DNA of 64,000 nucleotides, taken from the NCBI RefSeq assembly GCF_001043005.1, contig NZ_JYKZ01000002.1, forward strand, positions 124,001 to 188,000. The letters run 5' to 3'. Under the pieces are notes generated by a model. It was not told where the DNA came from, ran no database searches, and was given only the letters and a program-made list of their open reading frames with translations. The position numbers and the translations under genes are program-made. Below, piece by piece: positions 1 to 10,257 of this stretch (positions are counted from its first letter, which is position 1; each line of letters starts with the position of its first letter). Source of the DNA: Pseudomonas psychrophila (GTDB taxonomy: Bacteria; Pseudomonadota; Gammaproteobacteria; Pseudomonadales; Pseudomonadaceae).

Positions 1-1
1 T

Positions 2-802
2 GAGCTGGTGCTGGCTGCCGCTTGCATTGCGGGCGTTGATCGCGTGTTCACCATCGGCGGCGCGCAAGCTGTTGCGGCACTGGCTTATGGCACAGAAAGC
101 GTCCCGAAAGTCGACAAAGTGGTCGGCCCGGGCAATATCTATGTTGCCACCGCCAAGCGCCACGTGTTTGGTCAAGTCGGTATCGACATGATCGCCGGCC
201 CTTCAGAAATTCTGGTGGTGTGCGACGGCCTGACCGATCCGGACTGGATCGCCATGGACCTGTTCTCCCAGGCCGAGCATGACGAAGACGCGCAAGCGAT
301 TCTGGTCAGCCCCGACGCCGAGTTCCTCGACAAGGTCGCGGCCAGCATCGCCAAGCTGCTGCCGACCATGGAGCGGGCCGAAATCATCGAAACCTCGATC
401 AATGGTCGTGGCGCACTGATTCTGGTTAATGACATGCAGCAAGCCATCGATGTTGCCAACCGCATTGCTCCGGAGCACCTGGAGTTGTCGGTGGCTGACC
501 CGCAAGCCTGGCTGCCGCAGATCCGTCACGCTGGCGCGATCTTCATGGGCCGACACACGTCTGAAGCCCTGGGCGATTACTGCGCGGGCCCCAACCACGT
601 ATTGCCAACTTCCGGCACGGCACGTTTTTCGTCGCCGCTGGGGGTGTATGACTTCCAGAAGCGCTCCTCGATCATCTTCTGCTCCGAGCAGGGTGCTTCC
701 GACCTGGGCAAGACGGCGTCGATTCTCGCCCGCGGTGAATCGCTGACCGGTCACGCCCGCAGTGCCGAATACCGCATCATCGCCGACGACAAGGGGCAAT
801 AA
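2..802 (+). CDS. hisD: Histidinol dehydrogenase, 3' part (cut by window edge)
   Basis: Last enzyme of histidine biosynthesis: the zinc-dependent, NAD-linked four-electron oxidation of L-histidinol to L-histidine in the cytosol. The reading frame is open from base 2, so the true start lies outside the window; about 266 residues are present of roughly 430-440 usual for the family. Family signatures seen are GPSEILVV, the zinc-ligand region [10 protein letters not shown], the catalytic Glu-His pair in RIAPEHLEL, and [13 protein letters not shown]. The stop codon sits 2 bases before hisC, so the two are an operon. This order (hisD, hisC, algW) is that of other Pseudomonas chromosomes. Confidence 0.97.
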   Translation, partial: ELVLAAACIAGVDRVFTIGGAQAVAALAYGTESVPKVDKVVGPGNIYVATAKRHVFGQVGIDMIAGPSEILVVCDGLTDPDWIAMDLFSQAEHDEDAQAILVSPDAEFLDKVAASIAKLLPTMERAEIIETSINGRGALILVNDMQQAIDVANRIAPEHLELSVADPQAWLPQIRHAGAIFMGRHTSEALGDYCAGPNHVLPTSGTARFSSPLGVYDFQKRSSIIFCSEQGASDLGKTASILARGESLTGHARSAEYRIIADDKGQ

Positions 803-804
803 GC

Positions 805-1857
805 ATGAGCAAGTTCTGGAGTCCATTCGTTAAGGATCTGGTGCCCTACGTACCGGGTGAGCAACCTAAGCTGACCAAGTTGGTCAAGCTCAACACCAAC
901 GAAAACCCTTACGGCCCATCGCCCAAGGCGTTGCTGGCGATGCAGGCCGAGATCAACGACAACCTGCGTTTGTACCCTGACCCGAACAGCGACCTGCTCA
1001 AGCAGGCGGTGGCCGATTATTACGGCGTGCAGACCGCTCAGGTGTTTCTGGGCAACGGCTCCGACGAAGTCCTGGCCCATGTGTTCAATGGTCTGTTCCA
1101 ACACGATAAACCGCTGCTGTTCCCGGATATCAGCTACAGCTTCTATCCGGTTTACTGCGGTTTGTACGGCATCGAATTTGACGCAGTGCCGTTGGATGAG
1201 CAGTTCCAGATCCAGCCTGCGGACTATGCCAGGCCTAATGGCGGGATCATCTTCCCGAACCCTAATGCCCCGACCGGCTGCCTGTTGGCGCTGGAGGCCA
1301 TCGAGCAGATCCTCAAGGCCAGCCCTGATTCAGTGGTTGTGGTGGATGAGGCGTACATCGACTTTGGTGGCGAGACGGCCATCAGTCTGGTGGATCGTTA
1401 CCCGAACCTGTTGGTGACCCAAACCCTGTCCAAGTCGCGCTCCCTGGCCGGCTTGCGGGTCGGTTTGGCGGTGGGCCATCCGGATTTGATCGAAGCGCTG
1501 GAGCGGATCAAGAATAGCTTTAACTCCTACCCGCTGGACCGCGTGGCGATTGCGGGTGCGGCGGCGGCGTTTGCCGACCGTGAATACTTCGAGCACACCT
1601 GCAAGCAAGTAATCGACAGTCGCGAACACGTGGTAGGGCAGTTGCAGGCGTTGGGTTTTGAAGTGCTGCCATCGGCGGCGAACTTTATCTTCGCTCGTCA
1701 CCCGGAGCACGATGCCGCGGCGCTGGCGGCCAAGTTGCGGGAGCAGGGCGTGATCGTGCGCCACTTCAAGCATCTGCGCATTGCTCAGTTCCTGCGTATC
1801 AGCATCGGCACGCCAGAGCAGAATGCGGCGTTGATTGAAGGGTTGTCAGATATTTAA
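805..1857 (+). CDS. hisC: Histidinol-phosphate aminotransferase
   Basis: PLP-dependent class II (fold type I) aminotransferase that converts imidazole-acetol phosphate and glutamate to histidinol phosphate. The 350-residue product has the normal family length. Motifs seen: [11 protein letters not shown] near residue 30, FPNPNAPTG near 150, VVDEAYIDF near 180, and the PLP-binding lysine K210 in [10 protein letters not shown] with the phosphate-binding arginine R218 in GLRVG. It starts 2 bases after the hisD stop. A REP pair follows the stop, and algW converges from the other side. Confidence 0.97.
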   Translation: MSKFWSPFVKDLVPYVPGEQPKLTKLVKLNTNENPYGPSPKALLAMQAEINDNLRLYPDPNSDLLKQAVADYYGVQTAQVFLGNGSDEVLAHVFNGLFQHDKPLLFPDISYSFYPVYCGLYGIEFDAVPLDEQFQIQPADYARPNGGIIFPNPNAPTGCLLALEAIEQILKASPDSVVVVDEAYIDFGGETAISLVDRYPNLLVTQTLSKSRSLAGLRVGLAVGHPDLIEALERIKNSFNSYPLDRVAIAGAAAAFADREYFEHTCKQVIDSREHVVGQLQALGFEVLPSAANFIFARHPEHDAAALAAKLREQGVIVRHFKHLRIAQFLRISIGTPEQNAALIEGLSDI

Positions 1858-1870
1858 CGCCCAATAACCA

Positions 1871-1941
1871 CTGTGGGAGCGAGCCTGCTCGCGAAGACGC
1901 CCTATCGTGAACGACTTTCGCGAGCAGGCTCGCTCCCACAG
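1871..1941. repeat. REP doublet (REPIN), AGCCTGCTCGCGAA type
   Basis: Two inverted copies of the Pseudomonas REP core (CTGTGGGAGCGAGCCTGCTC and its reverse complement) flank a short variable loop. It lies between the convergent 3' ends of hisC and algW and may act as a bidirectional transcript end. Copies of the same subtype occur at 3981-4050 and in one arm of 58836-58921. Confidence 0.9.
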
Positions 1942-1953
1942 TTAATTTACCGC

Positions 1954-3111
1954 TTACTCTTCTTTCTGCGGCGGCTGCTCCTGCGGCGGGCGCAGGCCCA
2001 CTTCGGCGGTGAGCTTGAGCTCTTTGCCGTTACGCATGACCTGGATCGTGATCTTGTCCGAAGGTTTGATCCGCGCTACCTGATTCATTGATCGACGACC
2101 ATCGCTGGCAGGCTCGCCATCGATGCTCAGAATCACGTCCCCCAGTTCAAGGCCGGCTTTTTGCGCCGGGCCACCACGGAAAATGCCCGCGACAACAATT
2201 CCCGGGCGTCCACTGAGACCAAACGACTCGGCCAGTTCCTGGGTCAAGGGCTGCACCTCAATCCCCAGCCAGCCGCGAATGACCTGGCCGTGCTCGATTA
2301 TCGACTTCATGACCTCCATCGCCAGATTGATCGGGATTGCGAAGCCGATGCCTTGCGAGCCGCCTGACTTAGAGAAAATCGCGGTGTTGATCCCGGTCAG
2401 GTTGCCGTTGGCATCGACCAGTGCGCCGCCCGAGTTGCCCGGGTTGATCGCGGCATCGGTCTGGATAAAGTCTTCGTAGTTGTTCAGGCCCAGCTGGTTG
2501 CGGCCTGTAGCGCTGATGATGCCCATGGTGGTGGTTTGACCCACGCCAAACGGATTACCAATCGCCAGGGCAATGTCACCGATACGCAGAGTGTCCGAGC
2601 GGCCGATGGTGATTGCCGGCAGATTCTTGAGGTCTATCTTCAGCACTGCAAGGTCAGTTTCGGGGTCGCTGCCGATGACCCGGGCGTGTGTTTCACGACC
2701 GTCCTTTAGCGCCACCACAATCTGGTCTGCACCTGCGACCACGTGGTTATTGGTCAGCAAGTAGCCTTCGGGGCTCATAAGCACCGCCGAACCGAGGCTG
2801 GACTCCATGCGTTTTTGCTTGGGCTCGTTGTTACCGAAAAAATGCCTGAACTGCGGGTCTTCAAACAATGGCCTGGCATTTTTGTTCACCACCTTGGTGG
2901 TGTACAGGTTGGCCACGGCAGGCGCGGCACGCACCACCGCGTCGGCATAGGTCACCGGCCCCTGCTGTACGTAACTGGTTTGCGGGGCTTGTTGCAGATT
3001 AACGTCCAGGCTCGGCAGTCCAACCCATTGCGGGTAACGCTGAATAATCAGCAAAGCGATAAGCACGCCAGCCAGCAATGGCCAGCCAAAAAAACGCAAA
3101 GCCTTAAACAT
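1954..3111 (-). CDS. algW: Periplasmic trypsin-like protease AlgW (DegS family)
   Basis: Inner-membrane-anchored serine protease of the HtrA/DegS family. In Pseudomonas, AlgW makes the first cut in the anti-sigma factor MucA when its PDZ domain senses misfolded outer-membrane proteins, releasing AlgU. The 385-residue product begins with an uncleaved signal anchor (about residues 7-24). The trypsin domain has the triad H123 (TNNHVVAG), D153 (DPETDLAVL) and S227 (INPGNSGGA). One C-terminal PDZ domain follows (about 280-370), which separates it from two-PDZ MucD/DegP. I chose the ATG at 3111; an upstream in-frame start would add residues before the membrane anchor. Synteny with hisC supports algW. 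Confidence 0.95.
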   Translation of the reverse strand: MFKALRFFGWPLLAGVLIALLIIQRYPQWVGLPSLDVNLQQAPQTSYVQQGPVTYADAVVRAAPAVANLYTTKVVNKNARPLFEDPQFRHFFGNNEPKQKRMESSLGSAVLMSPEGYLLTNNHVVAGADQIVVALKDGRETHARVIGSDPETDLAVLKIDLKNLPAITIGRSDTLRIGDIALAIGNPFGVGQTTTMGIISATGRNQLGLNNYEDFIQTDAAINPGNSGGALVDANGNLTGINTAIFSKSGGSQGIGFAIPINLAMEVMKSIIEHGQVIRGWLGIEVQPLTQELAESFGLSGRPGIVVAGIFRGGPAQKAGLELGDVILSIDGEPASDGRRSMNQVARIKPSDKITIQVMRNGKELKLTAEVGLRPPQEQPPQKEE

Positions 3112-3211
3112 TGAACTCAGTCCTGAAGGTTGCAGAGCCATTCTGACGGCCCATAATGGCGCCATTATACGAGGGCCGCCCGGCTCTGAACGCTATATTT
3201 AGGAGTCTTTT

Positions 3212-3970
3212 ATGGCTGTCGCTCTTAGCACGCTGGTAGAAGAAGCAAATCGTTACCTCAATTGCGCCGCCATCAGTGATTACTGCCCCAACGGTCTGCA
3301 GGTCGAAGGTCGCCCCCAAGTGATGCGCATCGTCAGTGGCGTGACCGCCAGCCAGGCTTTGCTGGATGCCGCCGTCGAAGCCCAGGCTGATCTGGTGCTC
3401 GTGCATCATGGTTACTTCTGGAAGGGTGAAGATCCCTGCGTGACCGGGATGAAGCAGCGTCGCCTCAAAACCCTGCTCAAGCACGACATCAGCCTGCTGG
3501 CGTATCACTTGCCACTGGATCTGCATCCCGAGGTGGGCAACAACGTGCAACTGGCGCGGCAACTGGATATCACCGTCGAAGGCCCGCTTGATCCTGGTAA
3601 TTCGAAAGTGGTGGGGTTGGTGGGCTCTTTGGCCGAACCTGTGACCGCCCGTGATTTTGCGCGCCGTGTGCAAGAGGCGCTCGGGCGTGAGCCGCTGCTG
3701 ATTGAAGGCAGTGAAATGATCCGCCGCGTGGGCTGGTGCACCGGTGGCGGGCAGGGTTACATCGATCAGGCGGTGCTGGCGGGCGTTGACCTGTACCTGA
3801 GCGGCGAAGCCTCGGAGCAGACCTTCCACAGTGCCCGGGAAAACGACATCAGCTTTATTGCCGCCGGGCACCACGCGACCGAGCGCTATGGCGTGCAGGC
3901 ATTGGGTGACTACCTGGCGCGGCGCTTTGCCGTTGAGCACTTGTTTATCGATTGCCCAAATCCGATCTGA
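3212..3970 (+). CDS. Nif3-like dinuclear metal centre protein (YbgI/DUF34 family)
   Basis: A 252-residue member of the Nif3/YbgI family, which forms hexameric toroids with a two-metal site in each subunit. Its biochemical role is not firmly settled; GTP cyclohydrolase-like activity has been suggested for relatives. Seen in the sequence: N-terminal DYCPNGLQVEG, metal-ligand segment LVHHGYFW near residue 65, and the C-terminal SGEASEQTFH and AAGHHATE motifs carrying further ligands. It diverges from algW across a roughly 100 bp promoter region; GGAG lies 10 bases before the ATG. Confidence 0.9.
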   Translation: MAVALSTLVEEANRYLNCAAISDYCPNGLQVEGRPQVMRIVSGVTASQALLDAAVEAQADLVLVHHGYFWKGEDPCVTGMKQRRLKTLLKHDISLLAYHLPLDLHPEVGNNVQLARQLDITVEGPLDPGNSKVVGLVGSLAEPVTARDFARRVQEALGREPLLIEGSEMIRRVGWCTGGGQGYIDQAVLAGVDLYLSGEASEQTFHSARENDISFIAAGHHATERYGVQALGDYLARRFAVEHLFIDCPNPI

Positions 3971-3980
3971 ATCCTAAACG

Positions 3981-4050
3981 CGTGGGAACGAGCCTGCTCG
4001 CGAAGAGGTCATCAGTTGCATCGCTTTCGCGAGCAGGCTCGCTCCCACAG
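3981..4050. repeat. REP doublet, AGCCTGCTCGCGAA type
   Basis: Inverted pair of REP cores immediately after the Nif3-like gene and upstream of cysD. The left arm has one mismatch to the standard core (GTGGGAACGAG). Confidence 0.9.
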
Positions 4051-4192
4051 GCAATTACAGCCCAAACTCCGGGGTCTATTCTTAGACCGTTTCGATCTAG
4101 TTGGGGTCATCTATATAAGGGGGCGCTGTGCTAGCATTCCCCGCTCGAACACGGCCCGCAGGCCGTTCATAAGATAGCTTTCGTGAGTAGCC

Positions 4193-5110
4193 ATGGTCGA
4201 CAAACTGACGCATCTGAAACAGCTGGAGGCGGAAAGCATCCACATCATCCGCGAGGTGGCCGCCGAGTTCGATAACCCGGTGATGCTGTACTCGATCGGT
4301 AAAGACTCCGCCGTGATGCTGCACCTTGCACGCAAGGCATTTTTCCCTGGCAAGCTGCCGTTTCCGGTGATGCATGTCGACACTCGCTGGAAATTCCAGG
4401 AGATGTACAGCTTTCGGGACAAGATGGTCGCCGAGCTGGGTCTGGACCTGATCACTCACGTTAACCCGGACGGCGTGGCTCAAGGGATCAACCCTTTCAC
4501 CCACGGCAGTGCCAAGCACACCGACATCATGAAAACCGAGGGCCTTAAGCAGGCTCTGGACAAGTACGGCTTCGATGCCGCCTTTGGTGGCGCCCGTCGC
4601 GACGAAGAAAAGTCCCGTGCCAAAGAGCGCGTGTACTCCTTCCGTGACAGCAAGCACCGCTGGGATCCGAAAAACCAGCGCCCCGAGTTGTGGAACGTCT
4701 ACAACGGCAACGTCAACAAGGGCGAGTCGATCCGGGTTTTCCCGCTGTCGAACTGGACCGAGCTCGATATCTGGCAATACATCTATCTCGAAGGCATCCC
4801 GATTGTGCCGCTGTACTTTGCGGCCGAACGCGACGTGATCGAGAAGAACGGCACGCTGATCATGATCGACGACGAACGCATCCTTGAGCACCTGTCTGAT
4901 GAAGACAAGGCTCGAATCGTCAAGAAAAAGGTCCGCTTCCGTACCCTGGGATGCTACCCGCTGACGGGAGCTGTGGAGTCAGAGGCTGAAACCCTGACCG
5001 ACATCATCCAGGAAATGCTCCTGACGCGAACTTCCGAGCGCCAGGGCCGAGTCATCGACCACGATGGCGCAGGCTCAATGGAAGATAAAAAACGTCAAGG
5101 TTATTTCTAA
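4193..5110 (+). CDS. cysD: Sulfate adenylyltransferase subunit 2
   Basis: Small catalytic subunit of ATP sulfurylase, which makes adenosine 5'-phosphosulfate (APS) from ATP and sulfate for cysteine synthesis. The 305-residue length fits the family. The PP-loop pyrophosphatase motif is [12 protein letters not shown] near residue 34; the conserved [12 protein letters not shown] follows near 135. It is 9 bases upstream of cysNC, giving a cysD-cysNC operon whose products form the heterodimer. The start ATG at 4193 follows a GTGAG ribosome-binding stretch. The 140 bp upstream, after the REP pair, contains a TATATAAGG segment that could serve as a -10 region; CysB control is expected for the family but I did not see a clear site. 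Confidence 0.97.
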   Translation: MVDKLTHLKQLEAESIHIIREVAAEFDNPVMLYSIGKDSAVMLHLARKAFFPGKLPFPVMHVDTRWKFQEMYSFRDKMVAELGLDLITHVNPDGVAQGINPFTHGSAKHTDIMKTEGLKQALDKYGFDAAFGGARRDEEKSRAKERVYSFRDSKHRWDPKNQRPELWNVYNGNVNKGESIRVFPLSNWTELDIWQYIYLEGIPIVPLYFAAERDVIEKNGTLIMIDDERILEHLSDEDKARIVKKKVRFRTLGCYPLTGAVESEAETLTDIIQEMLLTRTSERQGRVIDHDGAGSMEDKKRQGYF

Positions 5111-5119
5111 GGGGTTGTC

Positions 5120-7018
5120 ATGTCGCATGTATCTGATTTGATCAGCGAGGACATCCTCGCCTACCTGGGCCAGCACGAGCGCAAAGAGATGTTGCGCTTC
5201 CTGACCTGCGGCAACGTCGACGACGGCAAAAGCACCCTGATCGGGCGCCTGCTGCACGACTCCAAGATGATTTACGAAGACCATCTGGAAGCCATAACCC
5301 GCGATTCGAAAAAAAGCGGCACCACGGGCGACGATATCGACCTGGCACTGCTGGTAGACGGTCTGCAAGCCGAGCGCGAGCAGGGCATTACCATTGACGT
5401 GGCGTATCGCTATTTTTCTACCGCCAAGCGCAAATTCATCATTGCCGACACCCCCGGCCATGAGCAGTACACCCGCAACATGGCCACCGGCGCGTCCACC
5501 TGTGACCTGGCGATCATTCTGGTCGATGCCCGTTACGGCGTGCAGACCCAGACCCGTCGCCACAGCTTTATTGCCTCGTTGTTGGGCATCAAGCATATCG
5601 TTGTGGCCATCAACAAGATGGACCTCAAGGGTTTTGACGAAGGTGTGTTCGAGTCGATCAAGGCCGACTACCTGAAGTTTGCCGAGGGCTTGAAGCTCAA
5701 GCCGACCAGCCTGCACTTTGTGCCGATGTCAGCCCTCAAGGGCGACAACGTGGTCAACAAGTCCGAGCGCTCGCCGTGGTACACCGGCCAGTCGCTGATG
5801 GAAATCCTTGAAACCGTGGAAGTGGCGGCCGACCGCAACCTCACCGACCTGCGCTTCCCGGTGCAGTACGTGAACCGTCCGAACCTCAACTTCCGTGGTT
5901 TTGCCGGCACCCTGGCCAGCGGCATTGTGCACAAGGGCGATGAAATCGTTGTGCTGCCGTCGGGCAAGAGCAGCCGTGTCAAATCCATCGTGACCTTTGA
6001 GGGTGAGCTGGAGCACGCAGGCCCCGGGCAGGCAGTTACGCTGACCATGGAAGACGAGATCGATATCTCCCGTGGCGACCTGTTGGTGCATGCCGACAAC
6101 GTGCCGCTGGTGACTGACAACTTCGAAGCCATGCTGGTGTGGATGGCTGAAGAGCCGATGCTGCCGGGCAAGAAGTACGACATCAAGCGCGCGACCAGCT
6201 ACGTACCGGGTTCGATTGCCAGCATCGTCAACAAAGTCGATGTGAACACCCTGGAAGAAGGTCCGGCCAGCGCTTTGCAGCTGAACGAAATCGGCAAGGT
6301 CAAAATCAGCCTCGACGCGCCAATTGCGCTGGATGGTTATGACAGCAACCGCACCACCGGTTCGTTCATCATCATCGACCGCCTGACCAATGGCACCGTC
6401 GGTGCCGGCATGATCGTTGCCCAGCCGTTGAGTCATGGCAGCGCAACCCATCACGGCAAACTGGCGCACGTGGCTGTTGAAGAGCGTGCCCAGCGTTTTG
6501 GTCAGCAACCGGCCACCGTGTTGTTCAGCGGCCTGTCGGGTGCTGGTAAAAGCACCTTGGCCTATGCGGTTGAACGCAAGTTGTTCGATATGGGGCGTGC
6601 GGTATTTGTACTGGATGGCCAGAACCTGCGCCATGACCTGAACAAGGGCCTGCCACAGGATCGTGCCGGGCGCACTGAAAACTGGCGTCGTGCGGCTCAC
6701 GTGGCGCGTCAGTTCAACGAAGCCGGTCTACTGACACTGGCCGCCTTCGTGGCCCCGGATGCCGAAGGCCGTGAACAGGCCAAGGCGCTGATTGGCAGCG
6801 ACCGCCTGGTGACCGTTTATGTTCAGGCCTCCCCGGCCGTGTGCGCCGAGCGTGACCCGCAAGGGCTTTATGCAGCGGGTGGTGACAACATTCCGGGTGA
6901 ATCCTTCCCGTATGACGTGCCGTTAGATGCCGACCTAGTGGTCGATACCCAATCGCTGTCGCTGGAAGAGAGCGTCAAGTTGGTCCTGGACCTGTTGCGT
7001 CAACGCGGCGCGATTTAA
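5120..7018 (+). CDS. cysNC: Fused sulfate adenylyltransferase subunit 1 / APS kinase
   Basis: Bifunctional 632-residue protein. The N-terminal part (to about 440) is the CysN GTPase that drives APS synthesis with CysD: G1 loop GNVDDGKS at 31-38, [11 protein letters not shown] and NKMD follow. The C-terminal part is a CysC-type APS kinase that makes PAPS, with its own P-loop GLSGAGKST around residue 472 and the [10 protein letters not shown] motif. The fusion is normal in Pseudomonas, whereas enterobacteria keep cysN and cysC separate. A strong rho-independent terminator lies 15 bases after the stop. Confidence 0.97.
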   Translation: MSHVSDLISEDILAYLGQHERKEMLRFLTCGNVDDGKSTLIGRLLHDSKMIYEDHLEAITRDSKKSGTTGDDIDLALLVDGLQAEREQGITIDVAYRYFSTAKRKFIIADTPGHEQYTRNMATGASTCDLAIILVDARYGVQTQTRRHSFIASLLGIKHIVVAINKMDLKGFDEGVFESIKADYLKFAEGLKLKPTSLHFVPMSALKGDNVVNKSERSPWYTGQSLMEILETVEVAADRNLTDLRFPVQYVNRPNLNFRGFAGTLASGIVHKGDEIVVLPSGKSSRVKSIVTFEGELEHAGPGQAVTLTMEDEIDISRGDLLVHADNVPLVTDNFEAMLVWMAEEPMLPGKKYDIKRATSYVPGSIASIVNKVDVNTLEEGPASALQLNEIGKVKISLDAPIALDGYDSNRTTGSFIIIDRLTNGTVGAGMIVAQPLSHGSATHHGKLAHVAVEERAQRFGQQPATVLFSGLSGAGKSTLAYAVERKLFDMGRAVFVLDGQNLRHDLNKGLPQDRAGRTENWRRAAHVARQFNEAGLLTLAAFVAPDAEGREQAKALIGSDRLVTVYVQASPAVCAERDPQGLYAAGGDNIPGESFPYDVPLDADLVVDTQSLSLEESVKLVLDLLRQRGAI

Positions 7019-7027
7019 GCCGCACTA

Positions 7028-7064
7028 AAAAGCCCGCCACCGAGAGATCGGTGGCGGGTTTTTT
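7028..7064 (+). terminator. Rho-independent terminator of cysD-cysNC
   Basis: An 11 bp perfect stem CCCGCCACCGA / TCGGTGGCGGG with a GAGA tetraloop, followed by six T residues. Confidence 0.95.
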
Positions 7065-7091
7065 ATTGGGTTTCAGATGCCGGAAATGCCC

Positions 7092-7180
7092 CTGTGGGAG
7101 CGGGCTTGCTCGCGATGGTATCAATCCGGTTCTTCAGCCAAACCGGGGCGCCTGCATCGCGAGCAAGCCCGCTTCCACAA
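7092..7180. repeat. REP doublet, GGGCTTGCTCGCGA type
   Basis: Inverted pair of the second REP subtype (GTGGGAGCGGGCTTGCTCGC) between the convergent ends of cysNC and the acyltransferase gene. Confidence 0.9.
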
Positions 7181-7192
7181 GATCCAGAGACA

Positions 7193-8098
7193 TCAGGTGT
7201 TGGGAAACTCGCGATGCAAGTCCTCTAGCAGCCGGTCTTTGTCTTCCCACAACTGATTGATCCAGCCCTGAAACGCCAGCCGGTACTCGGGGTCCTGATC
7301 GTAGTTTTTACCCAGAAACTCAGCCGGGATCTGCACCTCTTCAAACACCACGACCACGTCCTTCACATTGCCGCACAGCAAGTCCCAATACCCTGGACGC
7401 CCGCCCGGGTAGTGAATGGTCACGTTGACGATCGATTGCAGTTGTTCACCCATCGCATCCAGCACAAAGGCGATGCCGCCGGCCTTGGGCTTGAGCAGGT
7501 AGCGAAACGGCGAATTCTGCTGCGCGTGCTTGGCCTCGGTAAACCGCGTGCCTTCTACGAAGTTGAAGATCCCCACGGACTTATTCTTGAACTTTGCGCA
7601 GGTTTTACGAGTGGTCGCCAGGTCCGCGCCTTTTTTCTCCGGGTGCTTGGCCAGGTAGGCTTTGGAGTAACGCTTCATGAACGGAAAGCCCAGCGCCCAC
7701 CACGCCAGGCCAATGACCGGCACCCATATCAGTTCTTGCTTGAGGAAAAACTTCAGCGGGCGGATACGTTTGTTGAGCACGTATTGCAGCACCATGATGT
7801 CGACCCAGCTCTGGTGGTTGCTGGTCACCAGATACGAGTGCTCATAGTCCAGCCCTTCAAGGCCCTTGATGTGCCAGCGGGTCTTGCGCAGCAAGTCCAT
7901 CCAGCGATTGTTATTGGCGATCCAGGCTTCATGGATACGGCGCATCAATTCGTCGGTTACCCGCTGGGCTGCCGAGAATGGCAGGCACAGTTTGAAAATC
8001 GCGACGATAAACAATGGCGTGCAACACACGATGGTGTTGAGCGCCAGCAGCAGCGAAGCAATGACGCCGCGTAACGGTGCAGGCAAGAAGTCCAGCAT
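7193..8098 (-). CDS. Lysophospholipid acyltransferase family protein (YihG/PlsC-like)
   Basis: Membrane-associated glycerolipid acyltransferase of 301 residues, expected to transfer an acyl chain onto a lysophospholipid. Seen: N-terminal hydrophobic segment (about 12-38), the catalytic HX4D motif NHQSWVD (H95, D100), and the substrate-binding FVEGTRF near residue 177. The arrangement resembles the YihG branch rather than the essential PlsC. The ATG directly follows the pta stop codon with no gap (TAAATG), so the gene is translationally coupled to pta. Substrate is not known from sequence. Confidence 0.85.
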   Translation of the reverse strand: MLDFLPAPLRGVIASLLLALNTIVCCTPLFIVAIFKLCLPFSAAQRVTDELMRRIHEAWIANNNRWMDLLRKTRWHIKGLEGLDYEHSYLVTSNHQSWVDIMVLQYVLNKRIRPLKFFLKQELIWVPVIGLAWWALGFPFMKRYSKAYLAKHPEKKGADLATTRKTCAKFKNKSVGIFNFVEGTRFTEAKHAQQNSPFRYLLKPKAGGIAFVLDAMGEQLQSIVNVTIHYPGGRPGYWDLLCGNVKDVVVVFEEVQIPAEFLGKNYDQDPEYRLAFQGWINQLWEDKDRLLEDLHREFPNT

Positions 8099-10198
8099 TT
8101 AAATATCCATAGGTCGGTTGGCGGCTTGAATCGCCGTGAGAGCGATGGTGTAGACAATGTCGTCCACCTGAGCGCCGCGTGGCAGATCGTTCACCGGCTT
8201 GCGTAGGCCTTGCAGCATCGGCCCAAGGCTGACGCAATCGGCGCTGCGTTGTACGGCTTTGTGGGTGGTGTTGCCGGTATTCAGGTCCGGGAACACGAAA
8301 ACCGTGGCCCGGCCGGCCACCTTGCTGTTGGGGGCCAGTTGCCTGGCGACCACTTCGTTGGCGGCGGCATCGTATTGCAGCGGGCCGTCGATCAGCAGTG
8401 AGTGCTGGGCTTCGTGAGCCAGCAAAGTGGCTTCACGGACTTTTTCGACTTCCTCGCCACTGGCGGACTCACCGCTCGAGTAGCTGATCATTGCCACCCG
8501 CGGGGTGATGCCGAACGCTGCGGCAGAGTCGGCGCTTTGCAGGGCGATTTCGGCCAGTTCGGTGGCCGAGGGGTGCGGGTTCATCACGCAGTCGCCGTAC
8601 ACCAGCACCTGTTCGGGGAACAGCATAAAGAACACCGACGACACCAGCGTGCAGCCCGGTGCCGTTTTGATCAACTGCAGGGCAGGGCGGATGGTGTTGG
8701 CGGTGGAGTGGATAACCCCTGACACCAGACCGTCGACCTCATCCAGCGCCAGCATCATGGTGCCAATCACCACCGGGTCTTCCAGCTGTTGCTCCGCCAT
8801 GGGGGCGTTGATGCTTTTGGTTTTGCGCAGGGCCACCATGGGTTCGACGTAGCGGGCGCGGATCAGGTCCGGGTCGAGAATCTCCAGGCCCTCGGGCAGT
8901 TCGAAACCGTGGGCCTTGGCCACCGCGTGGACTTCTTCGGGCTTGGCCAACAATACACAGCGGGCGATGCCGCGAGCCTGGCATATGGCTGCCGCCTGCA
9001 CGGTCAGCGGCTCGCTGCCTTCGGGCAACACGATGCGCTTGTTGGCTTGCTGGGCGCGCTGGATCAGTTGATAGCGGAAGACGGCAGGGGTCAGGCGCAT
9101 TTCCCGTGGCGTGCCACAGCGCTGATGCAACCAATGGGCGTCGAGGTGGCTGGCGACAAAGTCGGTGATGATCTCCGCACGCTCGCGGTCATCGATCGGA
9201 ATTTCCTTGTTCAGACCATTGAGGCGGTTGGCCGTGTCGTACGACCCCGTGCTCACCGACAGCACGGGCAGCCCTGCTTGCAATGCCCCACGGCAAAGCT
9301 CCATCAGGCGCGGATCGGGCTGGGTGTCGCTGGTCAGCAGCAGACCCGCCAACGGAACCCCGTTCATCGCGGCCAGGCTGACGGCCAGGATGATGTCGTC
9401 GCGATCACCGGGGGTGACGACCAGCACGCCTGGTTTGAGTAGTTGCAGAGTGTTGAGCACGGTGCGGGCGCACAAAATGATTTTCGACATGCGTCGGGTT
9501 TCATAATCTCCGGCATTGAGCACCTGGGCGCCAAGCAGTTCGGCGACATCCCGGGTGCGCGGGGCGTTGAGTTCAGGCTGATACGGAATGCAGCCCAGCA
9601 GCTTGAAATCGCCGCTACGCAGCAAGGGCGAATGCTCTTTAAGGCGTGCCGAGAAAACTTCCATGCTTTCGTCGGTGCGCACCTTGTTGAGGATCACACC
9701 GAGCACTTTCGGGTCCTTGGGCCCGCCAAACAGCTGTGCCTGCAACTCAACCCGGCCGGAAAGCTCGGTCAGCACTTCGTTTTCAGGTGCCGAGACCAGG
9801 ATCACTTCTGCATCCAGGCTCTTTGCCAGGTGCAAGTTGACCCGTGCCGCATAGCTGGCGGTACGGGTGGGCACCATGCCTTCTACGATCAGAACGTCCT
9901 TGCCGATGGCGGCCTGTTGATAGAGGTTGATGATCTCTTCGAGCAGCTCATCCAGTTGGCCGTCACCGAGCATGCGCTCCACATGCGCCAGCCCCAGCGG
10001 GGTAGGCGGCTTGAGGCCATGGGTGCGGGCAATCAGCTCGGTAGAGCGTTCAGGGCCAAGATCGCCCGGATGCGGCTGGGCAATGGGCTTGAAAAACCCG
10101 ACTTTCAACCCGGCGCGCTCCAGGGTGCGAACCAGGCCCAGGCTAATGGAGGTCAGACCCACACCAAAGTCGGTGGGAGCGATAAAGAAAGTTTGCAT
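8099..10198 (-). CDS. pta: Phosphate acetyltransferase
   Basis: Interconverts acetyl-CoA and acetyl phosphate. The 699-residue long form has an N-terminal dethiobiotin-synthetase-like P-loop region (FIAPTDFGVGLTS), a central DRTGG domain and the C-terminal PTA_PTB catalytic domain beginning about residue 370 (VLPEGSEPLTVQAA) with VYGDCVMNPHPS and SYSSGESASGE. The start at 10198 is preceded by AGGAAG at good spacing; a longer frame to 10261 lacks one. In P. aeruginosa I recall ackA lying beside pta; here no acetate kinase gene is present in the window. Confidence 0.95.
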   Translation of the reverse strand: MQTFFIAPTDFGVGLTSISLGLVRTLERAGLKVGFFKPIAQPHPGDLGPERSTELIARTHGLKPPTPLGLAHVERMLGDGQLDELLEEIINLYQQAAIGKDVLIVEGMVPTRTASYAARVNLHLAKSLDAEVILVSAPENEVLTELSGRVELQAQLFGGPKDPKVLGVILNKVRTDESMEVFSARLKEHSPLLRSGDFKLLGCIPYQPELNAPRTRDVAELLGAQVLNAGDYETRRMSKIILCARTVLNTLQLLKPGVLVVTPGDRDDIILAVSLAAMNGVPLAGLLLTSDTQPDPRLMELCRGALQAGLPVLSVSTGSYDTANRLNGLNKEIPIDDRERAEIITDFVASHLDAHWLHQRCGTPREMRLTPAVFRYQLIQRAQQANKRIVLPEGSEPLTVQAAAICQARGIARCVLLAKPEEVHAVAKAHGFELPEGLEILDPDLIRARYVEPMVALRKTKSINAPMAEQQLEDPVVIGTMMLALDEVDGLVSGVIHSTANTIRPALQLIKTAPGCTLVSSVFFMLFPEQVLVYGDCVMNPHPSATELAEIALQSADSAAAFGITPRVAMISYSSGESASGEEVEKVREATLLAHEAQHSLLIDGPLQYDAAANEVVARQLAPNSKVAGRATVFVFPDLNTGNTTHKAVQRSADCVSLGPMLQGLRKPVNDLPRGAQVDDIVYTIALTAIQAANRPMDI

Positions 10199-10257
10199 GC
10201 GAGCTTCCTGACGTGGCAGTGCAAGGGCAACACCCTTTAAGCGGGCTTGTGCCTGAA

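Noticed and set aside
3104..3940. 278-codon minus-strand frame
   Set aside because: Antisense to the Nif3-like gene, which carries all family motifs.
5729..6700. 323-codon minus-strand frame inside cysNC
   Set aside because: Shadow of cysNC with no family features.
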